A stretch of 9,869 nucleotides of DNA from Oscillospiraceae bacterium (GTDB lineage Bacteria; Bacillota; Clostridia; Oscillospirales; Ruminococcaceae): the NCBI GenBank assembly GCA_017828835.1, contig JAGAEK010000088.1, positions 1 through 9,869 on the forward strand, given 5' to 3'. A program made the translations under genes and the position numbers. The notes under the pieces are model-generated. The model did no database searches, had not been told where the DNA came from, and was given only the letters and a program-made list of their open reading frames with translations. This document shows, in pieces, positions 1-6,093 of this stretch; the stretch's first letter is position 1, and each line of letters starts with the position of its first letter.

Positions 1-1
1 A

Positions 2-279
2 CAGGTATTTATCAAATATATCGCTTTCTTCGCAACGAAAGCTGAAGCTGAAGCGTTCGACGGAACGAAAGCTGCTTCCGAACCTGAGACTTCCGAGCCC
101 GAAGCTTCTGAACCTGAAGCTTCCGAACCCGAGGCTTCCGAAACTGAGAACAGTCAAGCGGGCGGCAACGAAGGCGGAAGCCCAACACCAACACAAGCGA
201 CGTTGCTATGATTTCCGGCGCTATAGTTCTTTGCGCAGCAGCAGCCGTTGTTGTAGCGGTCAGCAAAAAGTCCAAATAA
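2..279 (+). pseudogene. C-terminal fragment of a surface protein, with a frameshift before its membrane-anchor tail
   Basis: This is the 3' end of a gene that starts before the window. The frame open from base 2 reads a stretch ending IAFFATKAEAEAFDGT, then four Glu-Pro-Glu-Ala/Thr-Ser repeats (80-139), then a Gly/Asn/Glu-rich linker, and would stop at the TGA at 209-211. The frame one register away, from about 181 to the TAA at 277-279, encodes PNTNTSDVAMISGAI followed by an Ala/Val-rich hydrophobic segment and a SKKSK end. That is a typical Gram-positive sorting or anchor tail. Upstream of 181 this second frame contains stops, so the two pieces belong together. Adding one C to the CCC run near 181-183 restores a GGSPNTNTSD junction. 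The product would be a wall- or membrane-anchored exported protein; its N-terminal function cannot be seen. The break may be a real mutation or a sequencing error. Confidence 0.65.
80..139 (+). repeat. Four tandem 15-bp units encoding Glu-Pro-Glu-Ala/Thr-Ser
   Basis: The four units are 80-94, 95-109, 110-124 and 125-139. They differ mainly at third codon positions and at one Ala/Thr codon. The repeat encodes an acidic, proline-spaced linker of the kind that lifts a surface domain away from the membrane anchor. It lies in the reading frame used before the frameshift. Confidence 0.85.
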
Positions 280-302
280 GATAGGATCTTATAAGTAGGT
301 GG

Positions 303-326
303 CGGCTCACGGTGTTCCGTGAGCCG
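303..326 (+). terminator. Perfect 10-bp hairpin after the surface-protein gene
   Basis: CGGCTCACGG (303-312) and CCGTGAGCCG (317-326) are perfect complements around a TGTT loop. The hairpin starts 23 bases after the TAA of the surface-protein fragment and is followed by TTATAATT, a weak U-rich tail. A terminator role is likely. The same sequence recurs with a longer stem at 1624-1655. Confidence 0.65.
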
Positions 327-376
327 TTATAATTAAAAAATGTCGGAAAATATCGGCATTGGGGGGCTATAAAAAA

Positions 377-1585
377 ATGAAAAAAATCACCTGTTTATTG
401 GCTTTGCTTTTAGCGTTTGCGATGATTTTCAGCTTTGCGGGCTGCGGAAAAAATCCGACAGAATCAAGCGCAAATGAATCAAGCATAAGCGAATCAAGCG
501 TATCCGAAGCAAGTGAAGTTGAATCCAACGAACCGTTTTTCGTATTCGTGGCGACGTCTGACTTGCACGTAGACTACGGCGTTCAGAAATTCGATCCTCC
601 GATACGTCCGAGCACGCTCGATGCGTTTGAGGATATCAAGGCGCTGAACGTAAACGTTATGGCGCTTCTCGGAGATCTTACGAGCAACACGACCGGAAAA
701 GGTATCACGGCGAAAACTTATGACGCGGTCATAACGACCATAACCGAAAATGCGAAAGCAGCGGTCAGCTCCGGAAGAGTTTTATTCGTTGACGGCAACC
801 ACGATTTTGTTGCCGGCGGTACGAAATTCAACTCCGGAAACTATATCAAATACATGACTGAGACCTGCGGAGAGTTCGTTGACAGCATTTATCAGCAGAA
901 TATCGATGAATATGTCGATGAAGGCGACGAAGGAACGATCGAGCACGTGCTCGGATTCCATTACGTTATAGACGGTGTCGATATCATCGGAATAAACACT
1001 CCTTACGAAGGTGGAGACAAACACAGCGACTACTATTATTATCCCGAATCTTTGGAGTGGCTCGATCAGACGCTTGCGAAGATAGGCGCGGACAAGACGG
1101 TCATCGTTTTGGGACATTATCCGCTCAGCGATTCAAATAATATCTACAACGCATCAAAAGGAACCTCGAATACTTATAATACGGATGATCTTATGCATTC
1201 GACGCTTGCGAAATATCCGAACGCCATATATCTTTACGGACATGACCACGGCGGCCCGAAATATAAGAAAAGCTCCGACGAAAGAATGACGTTCTATGAT
1301 TCCGAAGGCGAAGTTTACGAAGAGAACGTATTCAGCTCCAAAACCGAGACAGAAGAAGTTTGCGACGCGGCGCCCGGATTTATAACGGCGTTCGTCGGAT
1401 CGATGGCTTATTATGACGGAGCGCTCGGAAAAGACGATTATCATTGCGTACAGAGCTTGTTGATCTCCTTCTATAAAGACAGGATCGAGTTCCAGATAAT
1501 CAACCATAAAGAGCCCGCAACCGGAGGAATACAGGATCTTCCGAAAGTTACCGTTATGCGCGATCTTTCGCAGTATGTGAAATAA
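377..1585 (+). CDS. Lipoprotein metallophosphoesterase (calcineurin-like), copy 1
   Basis: This 402-residue exported lipoprotein carries a calcineurin-like metallophosphoesterase domain. The ATG at 377 is chosen because it begins an MKK signal peptide with a hydrophobic core and a lipobox FAGC, giving lipidation at Cys23. GGGGGG (361-366) lies 10 bases upstream. A Ser/Glu-rich linker (about 29-52) follows. The catalytic motifs are complete and in order: D62-x-H64, G99-D100, GNHD 140-143, GH 246-247 and GHDH 288-291, which bind the two metal ions. The protein should act outside the membrane on a phosphomonoester or phosphodiester. The substrate cannot be read from the sequence; nucleotides, sugar phosphates or teichoic-acid-like polymers are all possible. 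A tandem paralogue follows directly. I find no convincing promoter in the 97-base gap upstream. Confidence 0.87.
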   Translation: MKKITCLLALLLAFAMIFSFAGCGKNPTESSANESSISESSVSEASEVESNEPFFVFVATSDLHVDYGVQKFDPPIRPSTLDAFEDIKALNVNVMALLGDLTSNTTGKGITAKTYDAVITTITENAKAAVSSGRVLFVDGNHDFVAGGTKFNSGNYIKYMTETCGEFVDSIYQQNIDEYVDEGDEGTIEHVLGFHYVIDGVDIIGINTPYEGGDKHSDYYYYPESLEWLDQTLAKIGADKTVIVLGHYPLSDSNNIYNASKGTSNTYNTDDLMHSTLAKYPNAIYLYGHDHGGPKYKKSSDERMTFYDSEGEVYEENVFSSKTETEEVCDAAPGFITAFVGSMAYYDGALGKDDYHCVQSLLISFYKDRIEFQIINHKEPATGGIQDLPKVTVMRDLSQYVK

Positions 1586-1605
1586 TTTTCGGTAGAACGA
1601 AAATT
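1584..1605 (+). other. A/T-rich hairpin overlapping the stop codon of copy 1
   Basis: AATTTTCG (1584-1591) pairs perfectly with CGAAAATT (1598-1605) around a six-base loop and starts inside the TAA. It is weak and has no T-run, so it may only be an mRNA 3'-end structure. Confidence 0.3.
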
Positions 1606-1623
1606 CTAACGAGATCAGATTTC

Positions 1624-1655
1624 ATGGCGGCTCACGGTATTCCGTGAGCCGCCAT
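1624..1655 (+). terminator. Perfect 14-bp hairpin between the two metallophosphoesterase genes
   Basis: The arms 1624-1637 and 1642-1655 are exact complements around a TATT loop. The core is the same as the hairpin at 303-326, with one loop base changed. No T-run follows, so termination may be weak and the hairpin could instead be an mRNA-stabilising or dispersed repeat element. It lies 28 bases before the preferred start of copy 2. Confidence 0.55.
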
Positions 1656-1682
1656 TGGCAAGAGCTTTTATTTGTAACGGGG

Positions 1683-2708
1683 ATGTTAAGCGTGAACAAA
1701 GTTGAAAAAACAAGCAAAATCGATAAGGACAAACCGTTTTTCGTGCTTTCCGCAGTGGCTGATTTGCATATAGATTACGGGGTCCAGGATTTCGACCCTC
1801 CTATACGTCCGGGAACATTGAAAACGTTTGAGGACGTTAAAGCGCTGAACGTAAACGCAATGGCGATACTCGGAGATGTTGTAAGCAATAACACGGGACA
1901 CGGATGTACGGCGGAATCTTTCGACGCTGTCAGACGAACGGTAGTCGAAAGCGCAAAAGCCGCCGTCAGCTCGGGAAGAGTTTTGTATGTTGACGGAAAC
2001 CACGATTTCGGCCCCGGAGGCGCGGCGTTTAATTCAGGAAACTATAACGACGTTATGAAAGAAAGCTGCGGAGAGTTCATTGACAGTATATATCAACAAA
2101 AAGAAACCGAACACGTGCTCGGATATCATTATATTATAGACGGCGTTGATATTATCGGAATAAACACGCCGTATGAAGGCGGAGACAAACACAGCGACTA
2201 CTATTATTATCCCGAATCTATGGAATGGCTTGACCGGATGCTCGAAAAGATAGGCGCGGACAAGACCGTTATAGTTTTGGGACACTATCCGCTCAGAGAT
2301 TCAAATAATATGTACAGCCCGGTGAAAGGAGCTTCGGATACTTACGATACCGACAGACGAATGCATTCGATACTTGCGAAATATCCGAACTCGATATATC
2401 TTTACGGACACGATCACGGCGGTCCGAAAATAAAGAACAACGTTACCGAAAGAATGACGTTCTACGATTCCGACGGAAAAGTTTGCGGCGAAGTTTCAGG
2501 GTTTATAACAGCGTTTGCGGGATCGGTAGCTTATTTTGACGGCGCGCTCGAAAAAGACGATTATTATTGCATACAAAGCTTGTTGGTTTCTTTTTACAGA
2601 GACAGGATCGAGTTTAAGATGCTTAATCATAAAGAACCCGCAATAGGCGGAGTAAAGGACGTGGCGACGTTTAACGTTATGCGCGATCTTTCACAATATG
2701 TGAAATAA
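1683..2708 (+). CDS. Metallophosphoesterase (calcineurin-like), copy 2, without a signal peptide
   Basis: This is a tandem paralogue of the preceding gene. All metal-binding motifs are kept (numbered from ATG 1683, 341 residues): D27-x-H29, G64-D65, GNHD 105-108, GH 200-201 and GHDH 242-245. The segment from IDGVDIIGIN to VLGHYPL matches copy 1 at 49 of 53 positions. Two short acidic insertions of copy 1 are missing here (about residues 174-187 and 315-331 of copy 1). The start is uncertain. ATG 1683 has GGGG directly against it. GTG 1692 has GGGGA 8 bases upstream and may be the better-spaced start. A GTG at 1644 lies inside the hairpin and is unlikely. No start gives a normal signal peptide or lipobox, so the protein is predicted to stay in the cytoplasm or to be an export-defective copy. 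Most DNA differences seen between the copies are silent, which argues for past selection on the protein. Confidence 0.8.
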   Translation: MLSVNKVEKTSKIDKDKPFFVLSAVADLHIDYGVQDFDPPIRPGTLKTFEDVKALNVNAMAILGDVVSNNTGHGCTAESFDAVRRTVVESAKAAVSSGRVLYVDGNHDFGPGGAAFNSGNYNDVMKESCGEFIDSIYQQKETEHVLGYHYIIDGVDIIGINTPYEGGDKHSDYYYYPESMEWLDRMLEKIGADKTVIVLGHYPLRDSNNMYSPVKGASDTYDTDRRMHSILAKYPNSIYLYGHDHGGPKIKNNVTERMTFYDSDGKVCGEVSGFITAFAGSVAYFDGALEKDDYYCIQSLLVSFYRDRIEFKMLNHKEPAIGGVKDVATFNVMRDLSQYVK

Positions 2709-2721
2709 TTGAAAAAATAAG

Positions 2722-2750
2722 TTGACAAGCGGATAAAAATATGATATCAT
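2722..2750 (+). promoter_or_regulatory. Sigma-A promoter of the rplU operon
   Basis: TTGACA (2722-2727) and TATCAT (2745-2750) are separated by 17 bases, a near-perfect housekeeping promoter. The -35 box begins 14 bases after the stop of the upstream phosphoesterase gene, and the predicted start of transcription is near 2757. Confidence 0.85.
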
Positions 2751-2756
2751 AAGGCT

Positions 2757-2834
2757 TGCCGCATATAAGAGGCTCTTTTAAGTGCGCGATTTTTGCGCCG
2801 CCTCGGTTAGCGAGTCTTAAAGAAAGAGGATAGA
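2757..2834 (+). ncRNA. Ribosomal protein L21 leader-like cis-regulatory RNA
   Basis: The untranslated region ahead of rplU has nested short stems: TTTAAG (2777-2782) with CTTAAA (2816-2821) enclosing GCGC (2784-2787)/GCGC (2795-2798) and CTCG (2802-2805)/CGAG (2811-2814). The position before rplU, the multi-stem arrangement and the AGAGGA Shine-Dalgarno just outside the long-range stem fit the L21 leader family known in Firmicutes. That family is thought to mediate feedback by the ribosomal protein. The family assignment is from memory of its architecture, not from a covariance search. Confidence 0.65.
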
Positions 2835-2837
2835 AAA

Positions 2838-3149
2838 ATGTACGCAGTTATCGTAACCGGTGGAAAACAGTACCGCGTTCAGGAAGGCGACGTTTTGTTC
2901 ATCGAGAAGCTCGATGCGGAAGAAAATTCCGAAGTCGTTTTTGACAACGTTATCGCGGTCGGCGGAGATGACAAAGCCGTATTCGGTAAACCCACAGTTG
3001 CCGGAGCGAGTGTTACCGCCAAAGTCCTGAAGAACGGAAAAGGCAAAAAAATAACAGTGTTTACTTACCGTTCAAAGAAAGATTCCAAGCGTAAGATGGG
3101 TCATAGACAACCCTACACAAAAGTTGAGATCGTAAGTATAATGGCATGA
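2838..3149 (+). CDS. rplU: 50S ribosomal protein L21
   Basis: This 103-residue protein is the usual length for bacterial L21, which binds 23S rRNA in the large subunit. The N-terminus MYAVIVTGGKQYRV and the C-terminal basic block GKKITVFTYRSKKDSKRK followed by GHRQPYTKVEI are diagnostic. The ATG follows an AGAGGA ribosome binding site at 7-base spacing. The gene is the first of rplU-prp-rpmA, and its stop overlaps the start of prp by four bases (ATGA), which implies translational coupling. Confidence 0.98.
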   Translation: MYAVIVTGGKQYRVQEGDVLFIEKLDAEENSEVVFDNVIAVGGDDKAVFGKPTVAGASVTAKVLKNGKGKKITVFTYRSKKDSKRKMGHRQPYTKVEIVSIMA

Positions 3150-3487
3150 TCAGAATTGTTTTCGTTGAAAAAGACGGCAGATTGAACGGATTCAGTGTGT
3201 CGGGACATGCGGGGTATGCTCCGTATGGAAGCGATATAGTTTGTTCGGCTGTAACGTCGGCAGTACAGTTGACAGTGAACGGCATAACCGAAATATGCAA
3301 AGCCGAAGCAGACGTGGAGACGCTTGAAAACGAGATCAAATTCAAGCTGGCCGATAATGATACGGAGAAGAGAGAAATTTCAAGAGCATTTCTTGAGTCG
3401 TTGAAACTTCACGTTGAAATATTATCGGAGAAGTACAAAGGGACTATTAAGATAGAAGAGATAACAGGGGGTGCAATAAATGCTTAA
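3146..3487 (+). CDS. prp: Ribosomal-processing cysteine protease Prp
   Basis: This 113-residue protein belongs to the Prp (YsxB) family. Prp is a cysteine protease that removes the N-terminal extension of ribosomal protein L27 in Firmicutes and relatives; removal is needed for the L27 tail to reach the peptidyl-transferase centre. The catalytic pair is visible as His21 in the GHAGYAPYG motif and Cys33 in DIVCSAVT. The start overlaps the rplU stop by four bases and the stop overlaps the rpmA start by eight, so the protease is tightly coupled to its substrate gene, as in other Firmicutes. Confidence 0.95.
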   Translation: MIRIVFVEKDGRLNGFSVSGHAGYAPYGSDIVCSAVTSAVQLTVNGITEICKAEADVETLENEIKFKLADNDTEKREISRAFLESLKLHVEILSEKYKGTIKIEEITGGAINA

Positions 3488-3758
3488 ACTCGATATGCAA
3501 TTCTTCGCCCATAAAAAGGGAGTAGGATCTACAAAAAACGGACGTGATTCCGAATCCAAGAGACTTGGTGCTAAAAAATCGGACGGACAGACAGTGGTAG
3601 CGGGCAACATTTTGGTTCGCCAGCGCGGCACTCATATCCATCCGGGAGAGAATGTCGGACGCGGTTCCGATGATACGTTGTTCGCGCTTGTTGACGGAAA
3701 AGTGAAATTTGAAAGACTTGGCCGCGATCGCAAAAAGGTAAGCGTGTACGAGCAGTAA
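3480..3758 (+). CDS. rpmA: 50S ribosomal protein L27 with Prp-cleavable N-terminus
   Basis: This is a 92-residue L27. The signature GNILVRQRGTHIHPGENVG lies at residues 42-60. The N-terminus MLKLDMQFF ahead of AHKKGVGSTKNGRDS is the Firmicutes-type extension, with expected cleavage by Prp after Phe9. An AGGGGG ribosome binding site lies inside the end of prp. The terminator at 3764-3796 follows the stop directly. Confidence 0.98.
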   Translation: MLKLDMQFFAHKKGVGSTKNGRDSESKRLGAKKSDGQTVVAGNILVRQRGTHIHPGENVGRGSDDTLFALVDGKVKFERLGRDRKKVSVYEQ

Positions 3759-3763
3759 GAAGG

Positions 3764-3796
3764 AAATCCCGAGTAAGAATTTTACTCGGGATTTTT
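3764..3796 (+). terminator. Intrinsic terminator after rpmA
   Basis: AAATCCCGAGTAA (3764-3776) pairs with TTACTCGGGATTT (3782-3794) around a five-base loop and runs into a T-tract. It should end most rplU operon transcripts. obgE begins only about 32 bases later and I see no promoter in between, so some read-through or a promoter inside rpmA must supply obgE. Confidence 0.9.
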
Positions 3797-3827
3797 ATGT
3801 TATCGGATATTCGGGAAGGGAACGTAT

Positions 3828-5096
3828 ATGTTTGCGGATGTTGCTGTGATAAATGTGAAAGCGGGAGACGGCGGAGCCGGAAGCGTGTCTTTCAGAAGAG
3901 AAAAATATATAGCTTCCGGTGGGCCTGACGGCGGAGACGGCGGAAACGGCGGAAACGTGGTTTTTTTGGTTGACACAAATATTTCAAGCTTGATAAATTT
4001 TAAATACAGAAAAAAATACGAAGCGGATAACGGTATGCCGGGAAGCGCAAAAAAGTGTTCGGGAAAGAACGGAGAGGATCTCGTTATAAAAGTGCCGCTC
4101 GGAACGCTTGTGACGGAGCTGCAGACCGGAAGAGTTGTTGCGGATATGTCTGATTATGAGCCGAAAATAGTTGCGAGAGGCGGCAAAGGCGGCTGGGGCA
4201 ACGTGCATTTTGCGACTCCGACAAGACAGGCTCCGAGGTTTGCGAAGCAAGGAATGCCGGGGGAAAATTTAGAGCTTAAGCTTGAATTGAAGTTATTGGC
4301 TGACGTAGGGCTCGTTGGCTTTCCAAACGTCGGGAAGTCGACGCTGATATCCGTTTGCAGCGAAGCAAGGCCGAAAATCGCGAATTATCATTTCACTACT
4401 CTGACGCCGACTTTGGGAGTTGTTAAGATCGGAGAGGAAAGTTCGTTTGTGATGGCGGATATCCCGGGACTTATAGAGGGTGCAAGCGACGGAGCGGGAC
4501 TCGGGCATGAATTTTTGAGACACGTCGAGAGGTGCCGGCTGATAGTTCACGTGGTGGACGTGTCCGGCAGCGAGGGAAGAGATCCGAAAGACGATTTCGA
4601 AAAGATAAACGCCGAGCTTGAACGGTTCAATCCGGAACTTGCAAAACGACCGCAGATAGTTGCCGCGAATAAAAGCGATATAGCTGATGAAACGCAGATA
4701 GAAGAGTTTAAAAAATATATCAAAGAAAAAGGTTATGAAGTGTTTGATATATCGGCGGCATCGTCAGTCGGAGTTACGAAACTGATAAATAAAGTCGCAG
4801 AGGAACTCAGCAAACTGCCTCCGGTCAAAAGATATGAGGCGGAGCCGAAAATTGAAGAGCTTGACGTTAAGGCAAAGAGCTTTGAAATCAGTATTGCCGA
4901 GGACGGAGTTTACGAGATCGACGCGCCGTGGCTTGAGAGGATACTTGCGGGAGTCAATATGGAAGATTATGAGTCGCTGCAATATTTCCAGAGGACGCTT
5001 CGAAACTGCGGAATAATAGACAAACTGGAAGAGATGGGTATAAAAGAGGGAGACACAGTCAGAATATTCGATTTTGAATTTGACTTTGTTTTCTAA
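3828..5096 (+). CDS. obgE: GTPase Obg (CgtA), late 50S ribosome assembly
   Basis: This 422-residue protein has the three Obg parts. The glycine-rich Obg fold is at about 1-158. The GTPase domain shows G1 GFPNVGKST (164-172), the switch Thr-Thr at 190-191, G3 DIPG (211-214), G4 NKSD (281-284) and G5 SAAS (309-312). A C-terminal OCT domain covers about 345-422. Obg is an essential GTPase that binds the 50S precursor and links ribosome maturation to growth state and ppGpp. The ATG at 3828 has GAAGGGAA upstream. The gene heads a run with mrnC (14-base gap) and the comEA-like gene. Confidence 0.97.
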   Translation: MFADVAVINVKAGDGGAGSVSFRREKYIASGGPDGGDGGNGGNVVFLVDTNISSLINFKYRKKYEADNGMPGSAKKCSGKNGEDLVIKVPLGTLVTELQTGRVVADMSDYEPKIVARGGKGGWGNVHFATPTRQAPRFAKQGMPGENLELKLELKLLADVGLVGFPNVGKSTLISVCSEARPKIANYHFTTLTPTLGVVKIGEESSFVMADIPGLIEGASDGAGLGHEFLRHVERCRLIVHVVDVSGSEGRDPKDDFEKINAELERFNPELAKRPQIVAANKSDIADETQIEEFKKYIKEKGYEVFDISAASSVGVTKLINKVAEELSKLPPVKRYEAEPKIEELDVKAKSFEISIAEDGVYEIDAPWLERILAGVNMEDYESLQYFQRTLRNCGIIDKLEEMGIKEGDTVRIFDFEFDFVF

Positions 5097-5110
5097 AAGG
5101 AGCAGAAAAA

Positions 5111-5515
5111 ATGACTGACGTTAGGAATTACAATCCGAAAACGCTTGCGTTTATGGGAGATGCGGTTTACGAAGCGCTGGTTAGGGAAAAGATCATACTT
5201 GACAGCGAAAGACCGATCGGAGAACTGAACAAGTTGAAAACCAAAATCGTTTGTGCTGAGGCGCAGTCTGAGGTCTACGGATTTTTGGAGAATTTGCTTA
5301 GCGAAGAAGAAAACGCGGTCATGAAACGCGGAAGAAATATAAGCGCGGTCAACGGTCCGAAAAGTGCGAATATAGGAGATTACAGGAGAGCGACAGGTAT
5401 CGAGGCGCTTTTCGGGTATCTTTACCTTAGTAAAAAGAACGAAAGAATAAGAGAACTGTTTGAAATTATATGGGATAGGGAACAGAAACTTATATTGAAC
5501 GGGGATTTGGTATGA
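5111..5515 (+). CDS. mrnC: Mini-ribonuclease 3 (23S rRNA maturation)
   Basis: This 134-residue protein is an RNase III catalytic domain without the double-stranded-RNA-binding domain, which is the hallmark of Mini-III. In Bacillus this enzyme trims the ends of 23S rRNA, helped by ribosomal protein L3. The catalytic block FMGDAVYEALVRE contains metal-binding Asp17, and the second acidic site is Glu98 in RRATGIEALFGYLYL. AAAGGAG lies 7-8 bases before the ATG. In many Clostridia mrnC sits beside cysS; here it is coupled to obgE and overlaps the next gene by four bases, so two ribosome-maturation genes are linked. Confidence 0.93.
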   Translation: MTDVRNYNPKTLAFMGDAVYEALVREKIILDSERPIGELNKLKTKIVCAEAQSEVYGFLENLLSEEENAVMKRGRNISAVNGPKSANIGDYRRATGIEALFGYLYLSKKNERIRELFEIIWDREQKLILNGDLV

Positions 5516-5904
5516 ATGAAAAAATCCGTGACCCGATAAGTAAAAACGCATTGCTCATTATCGGTGCGGTCCTTATGGTGTTAGTAACGGTTTATAATAT
5601 ATTTTTGGTACCGCGCGGAGAGATATTGATCGACAGGGCAAGTTCGGCAAGCGGCGAAGAAAGTTTGGATACAAAATCAAGTGAAATTTCAGAAACGGTA
5701 GCAGAAATCGGTGTTAACGTAAATACCGCGGATTGCGAAGAACTTGAGAAAATTCCCGGAGTAGGCCGGGTGCTTGCGGAAAACATTATAAAATACCGGG
5801 AAGAAATAGGAACGTTTAAGGATTATGACGACCTTTTGAACGTGCCGGGTATCGGAGATAAGAAACTTGAAAATATTAAAAAATATATAATATTTTCAGA
5901 TTGA
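5512..5904 (+). CDS. Small membrane-anchored ComEA-like helix-hairpin-helix protein
   Basis: This 130-residue protein has a short basic N-terminus, one membrane helix (about 12-33), a Ser/Glu-rich linker (about 40-62), and a tandem helix-hairpin-helix domain (about 68-128). The two hairpins are IPGVG (81-85) and VPGIG (111-115), with the usual VNVNTA lead-in. This is the DNA-binding half of ComEA, the surface receptor that captures double-stranded DNA during natural transformation. The SLBB domain usually found between the membrane helix and the HhH domain in ComEA is missing, so the protein is shorter than the classical receptor. It may be a minimal DNA-uptake receptor or an unrelated HhH protein. 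Its ATG overlaps the mrnC stop by four bases. No comEB or comEC follows. Confidence 0.85.
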   Translation: MNEKIRDPISKNALLIIGAVLMVLVTVYNIFLVPRGEILIDRASSASGEESLDTKSSEISETVAEIGVNVNTADCEELEKIPGVGRVLAENIIKYREEIGTFKDYDDLLNVPGIGDKKLENIKKYIIFSD

Positions 5905-5917
5905 TCGATAAAAACGG

Positions 5918-5948
5918 TCGTGGCTTTTCAAAAAAAGCCGCGATTTTC
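5918..5948 (+). terminator. Intrinsic terminator after the comEA-like gene
   Basis: CGTGGCTTTT (5919-5928) pairs with AAAAGCCGCG (5933-5942), with one G-T wobble, followed by ATTTTCAT. It closes the obgE-mrnC-comEA-like unit. Confidence 0.8.
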
Positions 5949-6022
5949 ATAAAATAATAAGAATGATAATATTTTTGTACAAAATGATAAAATTATGAAC
6001 CGGAATTTTTACTAATTATAGT

Positions 6023-6051
6023 TTGAAATATTGTTAACAGTGTGTTAAAAT
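6023..6051 (+). promoter_or_regulatory. Extended -10 promoter of the serine palmitoyltransferase-like gene
   Basis: TTGAAA (6023-6028) and TAAAAT (6046-6051) are separated by 17 bases, and a TGT extended -10 element (6043-6045) precedes the hexamer. Transcription would start near 6058, giving a leader of about 36 bases. The spacer contains the 8-bp palindrome TGTTAACA (6032-6039). The rest of the 189-base gap is A/T-rich without further clear structure. Confidence 0.7.
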
Positions 6052-6093
6052 TATTATGAATAATATTTTAATAAATTTGGAGATGCTGTCAGT

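Noticed and set aside
80..139. Short tandem repeats as a possible CRISPR array
   Set aside because: The units are 15 bp, contiguous, without spacers, and encode an in-frame Glu-Pro-Glu-Ala-Ser linker.
12..275. Reverse-strand open frame opposite the surface-protein fragment
   Set aside because: It is the complement of the repeat and anchor coding sequence, has low-complexity Arg/Lys/Gln composition, and shows no recognisable domain.
328..333. TATAAT as a promoter for the first metallophosphoesterase
   Set aside because: No -35 element lies 16-18 bases upstream; that position falls within the hairpin, and the sequence is better read as the A/T-rich tail of the terminator.
359..376. TTG at 359 as the start of the first metallophosphoesterase
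   Set aside because: It has no Shine-Dalgarno site, and the GGGGGG ribosome binding site lies downstream of it; ATG 377 gives a standard lipoprotein signal peptide.
1644..1682. GTG at 1644 as the start of the second metallophosphoesterase
   Set aside because: The codon lies within the 3' arm of a perfect 14-bp hairpin and has no ribosome binding site.
5950..6000. TGATAAT-like motifs as a Fur box
   Set aside because: The half sites are imperfect, not arranged as an inverted repeat, and expected by chance in such A/T-rich DNA.
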